Below are positions 51,706 to 60,616 of a stretch of 64,000 bases of DNA, piece after piece. The number at the start of each line of letters is the position of its first letter. The stretch's first letter is position 1. The DNA comes from Gaetbulibacter_A aestuarii. GTDB taxonomy: Bacteria > Bacteroidota > Bacteroidia > Flavobacteriales > Flavobacteriaceae. The notes beneath the pieces were generated by a model, which saw nothing but the letters and a program-made list of their open reading frames with translations, ran no database searches and was not told the origin of the DNA. The DNA lies in assembly GCF_039537665.1 (NCBI RefSeq), contig NZ_BAABAY010000006.1, positions 62,001-126,000 on the forward strand, read 5' to 3'. The position numbers and the translations under genes are program-made.

Positions 51706-51737
51706 AAAAAAGGAAGTTCATTTGGACTTCCTTTTTT
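51706..51737. terminator. Bidirectional terminator
   Basis: AAAAAAGGAAGT (51706-51717) and ACTTCCTTTTTT (51726-51737) form a perfect 12-bp stem with an 8-base loop. It serves the small membrane gene (+) and the beta-barrel gene (-). Confidence 0.85.
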
Positions 51738-51756
51738 GTTTGGTATATATCTTAAT

Positions 51757-54180
51757 TTACATTTGGATATCCATATCTCCGCCACCGCCGTAGTTTCTTT
51801 CGCGACTTGGTTTTTTCTGTTGATTAAAGCGATAGGTGAATGACAGGTTATAAGAACGAACTCCACGGAATCGCAATTCTCTTACAGTTGTAAATTGTGG
51901 TGTATCTACGGTACCGTTGAACGTTCTGCTATTCAATAGGTCATTGATATTAAAAGCTATAGATGCCTTGTCTTTGAAAAGATCTTTACTAAAAGCAACA
52001 TCTATTGCAAAAACACCCTCGTTTGTGTTTTGAGCATCTCGGCTTGGACCACGATAATTGAAATTGGTTTGCCAGTCGATCCCTAATGGCAATGTGTATT
52101 TGTTATTTAATCGCGCTCGCCATGATACATTTTTAGAGTCAAAACTATTATCCTGGTAACTTCCGGTGATCACCGAATTGAATATATTAAAATCGGTATT
52201 CACACGCCACTTTCTTGATGGACTATAACTTAGGTTGAACTCATAACCATAACGGTCTTCCGTGGCAATGTTTAAAGGACCTCTTAGGATTACCGGAACC
52301 TGGCGCCCGTCAATATCTACAAAATCGCCTGATTCTCTACTCACAAAACGAATAACATCAGTAGCATGTGAATAATACACAGATGTTGTTAATACGAAAT
52401 TATTGAAACGATTCAGATATCCAAGATCGAATTGTCCGGAATAGGTTGGGAGTAATCCCGGATTCCCCTGAAAGATATTCGTAATACTACTTCTTGAAGG
52501 GTAAGGATTTAAGAAGAATGACCAGGGACGTCTTAATCTTCGGTTGAAACCTAAACTTAAATTTTCCTTCTCACTAAACTCGTATGTCAGGTTGATGGTT
52601 GGGAATAATCCTGTGAAATTCCGACCTTCAAAATCTCCTGATGTAGGCTGATCCAAAGTCAATTGTGTGTTTTCCATTCGGAGCCCTAGCAAATAAGAAA
52701 ACTTATTATCTATTTTACTACCAAATTGAACATAGGCAGCTTGAATGTAATTCTTATATTTAAACAAGTTAGTTAAGTCGGTGTTAACCTCAAATTGATT
52801 GGTATCCGGATTTAAAAGCTCTACACGATAATCTGTGGTTGTTCTATCATAATCTCCACGATATCCCATTTCAAATTGGCTGTTTTCTCCAATGGGCAAT
52901 AAATAATCAGAGCGCAGGAATAATTTAGAACCGGTAACCTTCTGACTTAAAATATCGGTATCAATACCATCCTGATTGATCAAAGAGTATTGATCCTGGT
53001 TATTATCTTCAAATTGAAAGTCAAGCGTTAATTTATGGCCACTATCATCAAAATTCTTGGTGTAATTAAATGAATATTGTTTATTTCCTGAGCTGTTATC
53101 CTGAGGATCCCTACGAACTGTTTCAGATAATAAATTCATATTCGGATCGTACTGAAAAATACGGTTGGTTGAATTTTCGCTACCGTTATTGTCGCTGTAA
53201 ACCATGGAAGCGGTAATGGAAGCCGACTTATTTACATACCATTCTACGCCAAAGTTGTTCGTAATTCCTTTATCAGTATTTAACCAATCGCGTTTTTCAT
53301 CCGAAACATTTCCTGTACTTTTAAACGTTGTGTAAGAATACCAATAACCTGGAGATTCATTATAACGATAGGATAGCGTATTAAAAATATTAAGGTCGCC
53401 GGTTCTATAGTTTACGTTGGCCGATATGCCGGCACGGCTAGGATGACCTACGTTGGTCGTTACTGCACCATTAAAACCTTGTAATTTACTACGTCTTAAA
53501 ATAATATTCAGAATACCCGCAGTTCCTTCCGCTTCATAACGGGCTGAGGGTGATGTAATAACCTCTACTTTTTCTATAGCATCAGCGGGTAATTGTTGTA
53601 AGGCGTCTGTACTATTCAATCCAACCAGTCCGGAAGGTTTACCGTTTATCAAAATCCTAACATTTTCGTTTCCGCGAAGCGTAATTGTTCCTTCGGCATC
53701 AACAGCTACAGAAGGTACGTTGTCCAGAACATCACTTACATTTCCACCACGAACCGTAAGATCCTTTCCTACATTATAGATTTTTTTATCGAGTTTTACT
53801 TCAACTGTGGTTTTTTCAGCCACGATCTCTACTTCATTCAGAGATTCTGTATTAAGTGTTAAGTAAATATTACCAAGGTCCATATTGCCCTCAATAACCT
53901 TATTTTTCATTTCCACAGATTTATAAGAAATGTATTCGACCTTAATGTCGTAGGTACCGTCAGCCACTTTAATTTCAAATTTCCCATCAACATCTGTAAT
54001 GGTACCGTCCACTACTTTTCCGTCTTTATGACTAAAAAAAGACACCGTAGCATATTCAAGAGGCAGGTTCATATCCTTGTCAATAACAGTTCCGGTAATT
54101 TTGTTTTTCTTGGCGTCACCGGGATCTGCAAAAACAATAGTGGTAAAACACAAGGCGATTAATAGAGCAATTTTTTTCAT
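51757..54180 (-). CDS. Outer-membrane beta-barrel receptor with carboxypeptidase-like N-domain (copy A)
   Basis: The 807-residue protein has a signal peptide (MKKIALLIALCFTTIVFA). A carboxypeptidase-regulatory-like domain (about 28-110; ITGTVIDKDMNLPLEYATV) is followed by a plug-like domain (about 130-230; VSDVLDNVPSVAVDAEGTIT, RILINGKPSG). A large beta-barrel with many aromatic-ending strands completes it, ending in a Gly-rich acidic tail. The layout is that of TonB-dependent-receptor-like OMP families of Bacteroidota; no SusD partner is adjacent. It has a close tandem paralogue upstream. Cargo unknown. Confidence 0.85.
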   Translation of the reverse strand: MKKIALLIALCFTTIVFADPGDAKKNKITGTVIDKDMNLPLEYATVSFFSHKDGKVVDGTITDVDGKFEIKVADGTYDIKVEYISYKSVEMKNKVIEGNMDLGNIYLTLNTESLNEVEIVAEKTTVEVKLDKKIYNVGKDLTVRGGNVSDVLDNVPSVAVDAEGTITLRGNENVRILINGKPSGLVGLNSTDALQQLPADAIEKVEVITSPSARYEAEGTAGILNIILRRSKLQGFNGAVTTNVGHPSRAGISANVNYRTGDLNIFNTLSYRYNESPGYWYSYTTFKSTGNVSDEKRDWLNTDKGITNNFGVEWYVNKSASITASMVYSDNNGSENSTNRIFQYDPNMNLLSETVRRDPQDNSSGNKQYSFNYTKNFDDSGHKLTLDFQFEDNNQDQYSLINQDGIDTDILSQKVTGSKLFLRSDYLLPIGENSQFEMGYRGDYDRTTTDYRVELLNPDTNQFEVNTDLTNLFKYKNYIQAAYVQFGSKIDNKFSYLLGLRMENTQLTLDQPTSGDFEGRNFTGLFPTINLTYEFSEKENLSLGFNRRLRRPWSFFLNPYPSRSSITNIFQGNPGLLPTYSGQFDLGYLNRFNNFVLTTSVYYSHATDVIRFVSRESGDFVDIDGRQVPVILRGPLNIATEDRYGYEFNLSYSPSRKWRVNTDFNIFNSVITGSYQDNSFDSKNVSWRARLNNKYTLPLGIDWQTNFNYRGPSRDAQNTNEGVFAIDVAFSKDLFKDKASIAFNINDLLNSRTFNGTVDTPQFTTVRELRFRGVRSYNLSFTYRFNQQKKPSRERNYGGGGDMDIQM

Positions 54181-54264
54181 TTTTGGTTTTAATATTAGCG
54201 CGGCAAAATTATTGTTTTGACCTGGTATTTATGGTTAAATAAAAGTTAAATGAGTAGGTGATTT

Positions 54265-56799
54265 TTAACCGTCAATGTCGAAATTAGCTTCAGGTCCTTC
54301 ATCTTGTCCTGAGCGTTCTCTTTTGGATTGTGGTTGGTTAAAACGGTACAGGAACGATAAATTTACCTGCCGTTGACGCCATTGCGATACTTCATAATTT
54401 GTAAAGAACGCCGTTGTGGTTGTCGTACGACGCTTTCTGGAGTTGAAAAGGTCACGAGCATTTAGTGAAATGGTAAGCTTATCATTTAAAACTTCCTTAC
54501 TGAAGGCCAGATCCATGACGAATACTCCTTTTTGGCTGCTTTGTGCATCTTGGCGCGCACCACTGTAATATGCATTGGTTTGCCAATCAATTGCACCCGG
54601 TAATGTTACTTTACTACTAAAACGGGTAAACCAGCTGGAGTTTTTCGCACCATAATCTACGTTATTAAAGGAACCCTCCGTTTCGAATTGAAAAATATTA
54701 AAGCTACTGTTTAAGCGAATCCATTTTGCGGGATTATAGAGAATACCGAATTCTCCACCGGTACGCTTATTTGTTGAAAGGTTTACCGGAATCGTTCTGA
54801 TGATATCAATACCATCTGAAGTCTGCTGACCTGTATTTTCCTGAATACGTTCAAATGAAGCTGTTTCATGCTGGTAATAAACCGAAGCCGTAACGGTAAG
54901 TTCATCCCAGCGTTTTAAATAGCCCAAATCAAAGGTGCTTGAGTAGGCCGGACGTAAATTTGGATTTCCCTGAAATACGTTGGTTCGGCTAGACCGTCTC
55001 GGGTAAGGTGAAATATACCAGCCTCTCGGACGGTTAATCCGACGGTTAAATCCAAGGGTAACACTTTCCTCCGGATCATCTTCATTACTGGAGAGATTAT
55101 AAATAAAATTCACGGTAGGGAAGAGGCCTAAATAATTATTATCAAAGTCAGTGTCGATAGGATAGCCAAAAGCCTCTTGTAACTCTGCGGGCGTTAATCT
55201 GGAATCGATATTGCCTTTTAATTGCGTATTTTCAAGGCGGAGGCCTAGTAAGAATGAAAATTGCCCAAATTTACTTCCATATTGTGAATAGAATGCCGTT
55301 ACATTTTCACTATAATCAAATATATTGGTGATGGCCTCATTCACAACATAATTACCCGTATTAATGTCTTCCTGTTCTAATAAATAGTCAGTGATTTCAT
55401 TTTGATATCTGCCGCGGAAACCTGCTTCAAATCTTGAATCTTCGCCTATTGGTAGCACATAATCTGATTGGATCAAATATTCTTTACGATCTTCTGTTTG
55501 ATATATGATTTCATTTTGAAAAGGATCAGGATAAGTTTGATCGGTAAACACATAATCTTCATTAATGAAATTATCTTGATTCTCATTTCTGGTCTCATAT
55601 TGAAAATCTGCTGTTAACTGATGCCCTGAATCATCAAACTTTGTAATGTAATTCAAAGATATTTGGTAGTTATTACCCGTTTCGTCCTGTTTTTCACGGC
55701 GATTGGTTTGTTCAACCATGGAGCCGCCATTATAACGGCTACTGGTATTGATACCCAAATCAGCATCTTCACCATAACGATAGAATAAACTTCCGGTAAC
55801 AGAGGTTTTATCCGAAAGGAAATACTCCATACCTAGATTGGCATTATAATTCCTGTTCAGTCTGCTTACTCTTTCATTTTCAGTGATGCGTTCAAACTCC
55901 GGCGTAACCGTACTACCATTTACTGTGCGCTCAAAATAACGTGTGTCGTTATAATTCGTTCGGGGTGCATCAAAGTAACGATAACCTATATTAGAGAAGA
56001 TGTTAAATTTTTCTGTGCGATAATTAATATTAGAAGAGAATCCTAAATTATCAGGGTTTCCTAATGTTAGATTAATAGAACCGTTAAAGCCCAGAGTTTC
56101 CTTTTGGCGTAAAATAATATTTAGGATACCTGCTGTTCCTTCAGCGTCATATCGTGCTGATGGCGAAGTAATTACTTCAACACGTTCTATGGCTTCGGCA
56201 GGTAGCTGACTCAATATATTGGTATTACCGAAACCTGCCATAGCAGAGGGTTTACCATTGATCAAAATTTTCACATTGCCATTACCTCTCAGGCTTATAT
56301 TTCCTTCAATATCTACAGCAACAGATGGTACATTATTCAATGCATCACTTACAGTTCCACCGGCGGTCGTTAGGTCTTTACCTATGTTGTAGATCTTTTT
56401 ATCGAGCTTGATCTCCACCGTGGTACGCTCTGCAACAATTTCAACAGCATTAAGGGACTCTACGTTAAGCGCTAAGGCGATAACGCCCAGATCGGTATTC
56501 TCGTTTATTGTCCGATCTTCAAAGGTTATCGATTTATAGGATATATATTCAACTTTAATGTCATAGATTCCTTGGGCTACACGCATTTTAAATGCTCCTG
56601 AAGCGTCGGTGATAACACCATCGATCACCTTTTGATCGTCGTGATTTCGAATTGAAACGGTAGCAAATTCAAGAGGTGCTTTCGTTTCGGCATCAATTAC
56701 TGTTCCTTTAATCGTAATGTTCTTGTCAGGTTCAGTTGCATAGCCGTAGAAAGCCGTTAATACGATAAATAGAAGTGAAAATATGTTTTTAGTGCTCAT
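54265..56799 (-). CDS. Outer-membrane beta-barrel receptor with carboxypeptidase-like N-domain (copy B)
   Basis: The 844-residue paralogue of the downstream gene has the same order: signal peptide (NIFSLLFIVLTAFYGYA), carboxypeptidase-like domain (IKGTVIDAETKAPLEFATVS), plug (VSDALNNVPSVAVDIEGNIS) and barrel. N-terminal halves are nearly collinear with copy A while barrel loops differ in length, as expected when ligand-facing loops diverge after duplication. It lies 84 bases upstream of copy A on the same strand, so the two may be co-transcribed. Cargo unknown. Confidence 0.85.
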   Translation of the reverse strand: MSTKNIFSLLFIVLTAFYGYATEPDKNITIKGTVIDAETKAPLEFATVSIRNHDDQKVIDGVITDASGAFKMRVAQGIYDIKVEYISYKSITFEDRTINENTDLGVIALALNVESLNAVEIVAERTTVEIKLDKKIYNIGKDLTTAGGTVSDALNNVPSVAVDIEGNISLRGNGNVKILINGKPSAMAGFGNTNILSQLPAEAIERVEVITSPSARYDAEGTAGILNIILRQKETLGFNGSINLTLGNPDNLGFSSNINYRTEKFNIFSNIGYRYFDAPRTNYNDTRYFERTVNGSTVTPEFERITENERVSRLNRNYNANLGMEYFLSDKTSVTGSLFYRYGEDADLGINTSSRYNGGSMVEQTNRREKQDETGNNYQISLNYITKFDDSGHQLTADFQYETRNENQDNFINEDYVFTDQTYPDPFQNEIIYQTEDRKEYLIQSDYVLPIGEDSRFEAGFRGRYQNEITDYLLEQEDINTGNYVVNEAITNIFDYSENVTAFYSQYGSKFGQFSFLLGLRLENTQLKGNIDSRLTPAELQEAFGYPIDTDFDNNYLGLFPTVNFIYNLSSNEDDPEESVTLGFNRRINRPRGWYISPYPRRSSRTNVFQGNPNLRPAYSSTFDLGYLKRWDELTVTASVYYQHETASFERIQENTGQQTSDGIDIIRTIPVNLSTNKRTGGEFGILYNPAKWIRLNSSFNIFQFETEGSFNNVDYGAKNSSWFTRFSSKVTLPGAIDWQTNAYYSGARQDAQSSQKGVFVMDLAFSKEVLNDKLTISLNARDLFNSRKRRTTTTTAFFTNYEVSQWRQRQVNLSFLYRFNQPQSKRERSGQDEGPEANFDIDG

Positions 56800-56897
56800 A
56801 AAATTTGTAGTCGTGGTGTTTTCTGCAAAACTACATTATAAGACACGCTTTTCGGTTAATTTTTTGTTAAAACATTTTATCAAATAATTAAACAAAA

Positions 56898-57239
56898 TTA
56901 CAAAATATCCGAAATTTTCTCAGGCGGTCTTCCTACAACAGCCTTATTTCCATTGATAACTATCGGGCGTTCAATAAGTTTTGGGTGTTGCACCATGGCT
57001 TCGATAATCTCTGAATCACTAAGCTCTTTACCTTTGTAATCGCTTTTCCAAATGGCTTCATTGGTTCGGATCAATTCTATGGGTTTTATCCCTAACAGGT
57101 TAATTATTCCCGAGAGCTCTTCTGGTGAAGGTGTATCTTCCAGATATTTAATCACTTTATATGGTTTTCCTGAATCTTCAAGAATGGCCAGGCCTTCTCT
57201 GGATTTTCTACAGCGATTATTATGATATATTGTGATCAT
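56898..57239 (-). CDS. arsC: ArsC-family glutaredoxin-type reductase
   Basis: The 113-residue protein is of ArsC/Spx-like thioredoxin fold: YHNNRC10RKSREGLAIL with the single N-terminal Cys, PIELIRTNEAIWKSDYK and RPIVINGNKAVVGRPPEKI. ArsC reduces arsenate with glutaredoxin; many small relatives have no proven arsenate role. The start overlaps the HAD gene by four bases (ATGA), so it is the third gene of the prfB operon. No arsR or arsB is present, which weakens a dedicated arsenic role. Confidence 0.85.
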   Translation of the reverse strand: MITIYHNNRCRKSREGLAILEDSGKPYKVIKYLEDTPSPEELSGIINLLGIKPIELIRTNEAIWKSDYKGKELSDSEIIEAMVQHPKLIERPIVINGNKAVVGRPPEKISDIL

Positions 57240-57856
57240 GATATTAAGATATTAAATTGTTTTAAGTCGTTTTTTAATTGTTGTGGACTCTTGTAATGGA
57301 TCCCATTAATTTTTAATGCCTCCGCGGCTTTAATATTTCTTAAGTTATCGTCAATGAATAACGTGCTTTCAGCCTTTAAATCGAAACGGTTCAAACAGAT
57401 CTCATAAATTTTTTTGAATGGTTTTCTAACCTTTTCTTCACCCGAAACCACAATCCCATCGAACCAATCTAAAAAATCAAAACGTTTTTTTGCAATAGGA
57501 AAGGTTTCACTGCTCCAGTTGGTGAGTGCTACGATCTTGTAATTCTGGGATTGCTTCAAATTTTTGAATATGCTAACGGTTTCGTCAATAGATCCTCCCA
57601 ACATTTTTGGCCAATCGCCATAGAACATCCGAATATATTTTTCATAATCCGGAAATTCAGCCACGAGATCTTCGGTAGCTTGCTGGAGTGGATATCCGGC
57701 ATCTTGATTTTCATTCCAATCGCTAGTACAAATAGTATTCAAAAACCATGTGGTCTTCTCACGATCGCCATCAAAAGCATCTAAAAATACATATTCAGGA
57801 TTCCAATCGATAAGAACACCACCCAGATCAAAAATAATATTGTTTATAATTTTCAT
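57236..57856 (-). CDS. HAD-superfamily hydrolase
   Basis: The 206-residue HAD protein has motif I IIFDLGGVLIDW (nucleophile Asp of DLGGVLI), motif II ALTNWS, motif III Lys near VRKPFKKIYE and motif IV LFIDDNLRNI. A helical cap lies between motifs I and II. It resembles YihX/epoxide-hydrolase-N-like phosphatases acting on small sugar phosphates. ATGA overlaps at both ends place it in one operon between prfB and arsC. Substrate unknown. Confidence 0.9.
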   Translation of the reverse strand: MKIINNIIFDLGGVLIDWNPEYVFLDAFDGDREKTTWFLNTICTSDWNENQDAGYPLQQATEDLVAEFPDYEKYIRMFYGDWPKMLGGSIDETVSIFKNLKQSQNYKIVALTNWSSETFPIAKKRFDFLDWFDGIVVSGEEKVRKPFKKIYEICLNRFDLKAESTLFIDDNLRNIKAAEALKINGIHYKSPQQLKNDLKQFNILIS

Positions 57857-58963
57857 AATTGATCGTCGGCTTCAGTCTTTTGACCCATCATCATAAGATA
57901 AGCTTTTAAAAACCCATCGATATTGCCGTCCATCACAGCATCTACATTACCGGTTTCATGACCGGTGCGCACATCTTTCACTAATTTATAAGGGTGCATC
58001 ACGTAGTTTCGAATCTGGCTTCCCCATTCGATCTTCTTTTTATTGGCTTCGATATCTTCGCGTTGGGATAATTGTTTTTCAAGTTCAATTTCGTACAACT
58101 GAGATTTCAACATTTGTAAGGCCCGAGCCCGGTTATCGTGCTGTGAACGTGTCTCAGAGCACGAAATTTGTATTCCGGTAGGTTTGTGGGTTAATTGTAC
58201 TTTGGTTTCCACTTTGTTAACATTTTGTCCACCGGCACCGCTAGATCGTGCTGTAGTGATCTCAATATCGGCCGGATTTATTTCAATTTCGATGGAATCG
58301 TCAACTAAAGGATACACATAAACAGAAGCAAAACTGGTATGTCGTTTCGCGTTACTATCAAAAGGGGAGATACGCACCAGGCGATGTACACCGTTTTCAC
58401 CTTTTAACCAGCCAAAAGCGAAATCGCCATCAATCTCTAAGGTCACTGTTTTAATTCCGGCTACATCGCCTTCCTGAAAGTTCAGTTCTTTCACCTTAAA
58501 GCCACTTTTTTCCGCATACATTAAATACATACGCATGAGCATGCTTGCCCAGTCACAGCTTTCGGTTCCACCGGCACCGGCGGTTATTTGGAGTACAGCG
58601 CTCAGGCTATCACCTTCATCAGAAAGCATATTCCTGAATTCGATGGCTTCTAATAAATTTATGGCTTTATCGTAACGGTTCTCAACATCTTCAGCCGTAG
58701 ATTCACCTTCTTTAAAGAACTCATAGATCACTTCCAGATCTTCCACTAAAGTTTTCACGGCGTTGTAATCTTCGATCCATTTTTTCTTAACCCGAATGGA
58801 TTTCATTACCGTTTCCGCTTCGCGGGGATTATCCCAAAAATTGGGGTCGAAAGTTTGTTCTTCTTCGTTTTGGATTTCTATCTTTTTCTTGTCGATGTCA
58901 AAGATAGTGCCTTAGTTTGTCAAGGCGGGTATTGAGATCCTTAATTTGATCTGAAGTAATCAT
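57853..58963 (-). CDS. prfB: Peptide chain release factor 2, expressed by +1 programmed frameshift
   Basis: The 21-codon first frame (ATG 58963; MITSDQIKDLNTRLDKLRHY-L) ends at CTT-TGA (58903-58898). Skipping the T at 58900 continues in the +1 frame as DIDKKKIEIQNEEEQTFDPN for 348 more residues, total 369, the RF2 norm. SPF anticodon-mimic (RISPFDSN) and GGQ (SSGAGGQNVNKVETKVQLTH) are present, so it reads UGA and UAA. An AAGG lies a few bases before the slip site, as in other prfB genes. The frameshift makes RF2 autoregulatory: low RF2 stalls at UGA and favours shifting. It heads the prfB-HAD-arsC operon. Confidence 0.95.
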
Positions 58964-58980
58964 AGGTTTAAATTTTAAGA

Positions 58981-58988
58981 CAAAAATA
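58981..58988 (-). promoter_or_regulatory. -7 promoter box TATTTTTG for prfB
   Basis: Exact TAnnTTTG match on the minus strand 17 bases before the ATG at 58963, supporting that start. Confidence 0.55.
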
Positions 58989-59111
58989 GAACTTAAAAGC
59001 GCTCTAAAAAACAAAACGTCTTTAAAATTTATATCCATTTGAAATACAGATATATTTAGTTTTTCAAAAGAATCTCGATCGAATTTCATCAACATTTCCT
59101 AAAATTTCATT

Positions 59112-59119
59112 TATTTTTG
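59112..59119 (+). promoter_or_regulatory. -7 promoter box TATTTTTG for threonine aldolase
   Basis: TAnnTTTG match 16 bases before the ATG at 59136. Confidence 0.5.
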
Positions 59120-59135
59120 AAGAAAAATAGCTGAA

Positions 59136-60155
59136 ATGATAATAGACTTACGCAGCGACACGGTTACCAAACCTTCGAAAGGCATGCTGGACGCCATGAT
59201 GCGTGCAGAGATAGGCGATGACGTGTTTCGTGAAGATCCCACCGTTAACAAACTTGAAGCTCACCTGGCAAAACTTTTTGGAAAACCAAATGCTTTATTT
59301 TTTCCTAGTGGGACTATGGCCAATCAAACGGCTCTAAAATTACATACTCAACCTGGTGAACAGGTTATTTGCGATAAGTATGCCCATATTTACAATTACG
59401 AATCCGGGGGTGCATCATTTAACAGTGGTATTTCCTGTAAACTGGTGGATGGTGATAAAGGCATGTTTACAGCAAAACAAGTGATAGAAGCTATTAATCC
59501 GGATGCATATTATTACAGTAAAACCACGCTTGTTGAAGTTGAAAATACCACGAACAAAGGTGGTGGTGCTTGCTGGGATTTTGAAGAATTAAAAAAGATC
59601 CGCACGGTTTGCGATTCTAATAACTTCGGTTACCATTTGGATGGCGCCAGATTATGGAATGCTTTAGTGGCTAAAAATGAAACCCCAAAACAATACGGAG
59701 AACTTTTTGACACCATTTCCGTGTGTTTAAGTAAAGGTTTAGGCTGTCCGGTAGGTTCTGTTTTGATAGGGGATGAAGCCATTATGGAAAATGCCTTGCG
59801 TGTTCGCAAAGTATTTGGTGGTAATATGCGTCAGGCGGGTTATCTGGCCGCTGCCGGTTTATATGCGTTGGAACATCATATTGATCGTTTAAAAGAAGAT
59901 CATGCTAAGGCTAAAGATATTGAGAAGGTGCTGAGTTCCCTGTCCATGATCAAAAAAGTAGAACCGGTTGAAACCAATATCATTATTTTCGAACTAGAGG
60001 ATGGTATCAGTGAAACCGACTTTGAAGAAAAGCTGGCATCAAAAGATATTAGAATCATCAGTATGGGTGGTGGTAAATTGCGTATTACAACGCATATGGA
60101 TTACACCGATGACATGCACGAAAAACTCCTGAAAACCCTAAAGAATTTAGATTAA
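59136..60155 (+). CDS. ltaE: Low-specificity L-threonine aldolase
   Basis: The 339-residue fold-type I PLP enzyme has IDLRSDTVTKPSKGML, GDDVFREDPTVNKLE, FFPSGTMANQTALKL, YHLDGARLWNA and the PLP lysine in SVCLSK200GLGCPVGSVL. It splits threonine and allo-threonine into glycine and acetaldehyde in the cytosol. It is monocistronic, and its stop directly faces the ybaB stop with two bases between. Confidence 0.94.
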   Translation: MIIDLRSDTVTKPSKGMLDAMMRAEIGDDVFREDPTVNKLEAHLAKLFGKPNALFFPSGTMANQTALKLHTQPGEQVICDKYAHIYNYESGGASFNSGISCKLVDGDKGMFTAKQVIEAINPDAYYYSKTTLVEVENTTNKGGGACWDFEELKKIRTVCDSNNFGYHLDGARLWNALVAKNETPKQYGELFDTISVCLSKGLGCPVGSVLIGDEAIMENALRVRKVFGGNMRQAGYLAAAGLYALEHHIDRLKEDHAKAKDIEKVLSSLSMIKKVEPVETNIIIFELEDGISETDFEEKLASKDIRIISMGGGKLRITTHMDYTDDMHEKLLKTLKNLD

Positions 60156-60157
60156 AT

Positions 60158-60481
60158 TTACTTGAACATATCCATCCCAGGAATGTTTGGCAGACCGTCT
60201 TTTGCGGCACTGGCCAATTCGGCTTCGTTTATTTTAGTGGCTTTTTCAATGGCTTTATTGAGCGTCATCACTAAATAATCCTCGAGTTTTTCTTTGTCCT
60301 TCATTAAGTCATCAGAAATTGCAATGGATTTGATGGTTCTGTTGGCGGTAAGCGTTACTTGAAGTTCATTGTCCGAACTCGATTCATCAACTAAAACCGT
60401 ATCCAGTCTCTTTTTGGTCTCTTCAACTTTTTTCTGGGCTTCTTTCAATTTACCCATCATTTGCATCATATCTCCAAACAT
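60158..60481 (-). CDS. ybaB: YbaB/EbfC-family nucleoid-associated protein
   Basis: The 107-residue YbaB family protein has MMQMMGKLKEAQKKVEETKK helix, the strand VTLTANRTIKSIAISDDLM and the C-terminal helix with LNKAIEKATKINEAELA. It binds DNA as a dimer and helps organise the nucleoid. It is often next to dnaX-recR in other phyla, which is not so here. A TACCTTTG promoter box precedes it. Confidence 0.92.
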   Translation of the reverse strand: MFGDMMQMMGKLKEAQKKVEETKKRLDTVLVDESSSDNELQVTLTANRTIKSIAISDDLMKDKEKLEDYLVMTLNKAIEKATKINEAELASAAKDGLPNIPGMDMFK

Positions 60482-60503
60482 AGCGTTGTTTTTTACGTTT
60501 GAA

Positions 60504-60511
60504 CAAAGGTA
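60504..60511 (-). promoter_or_regulatory. -7 promoter box TACCTTTG for ybaB
   Basis: TAnnTTTG match on the minus strand 22 bases before the ATG at 60481. Confidence 0.5.
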
Positions 60512-60582
60512 TTACATTCTTCAAAATTCAAAATACCTTCAGTAAATAATTAAAAAAATGTCAAAAATCTGTTTCTAAGTTT

Positions 60583-60590
60583 TATTTTTG
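60583..60590 (+). promoter_or_regulatory. -7 promoter box TATTTTTG for oligopeptidase B
   Basis: It lies 11 bases before the first ATG (60602) and 26 before the second (60617). The expected transcription start near 60597 makes the second ATG the better start. Confidence 0.5.
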
Positions 60591-60616
60591 ACCACATTTA
60601 AATGATTAATAGGCAC

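Noticed and set aside
58898..59095. Separate 65-codon gene upstream of prfB
   Set aside because: Only its last 21 codons match RF2; it is the zero frame of the prfB frameshift plus untranslated upstream DNA.
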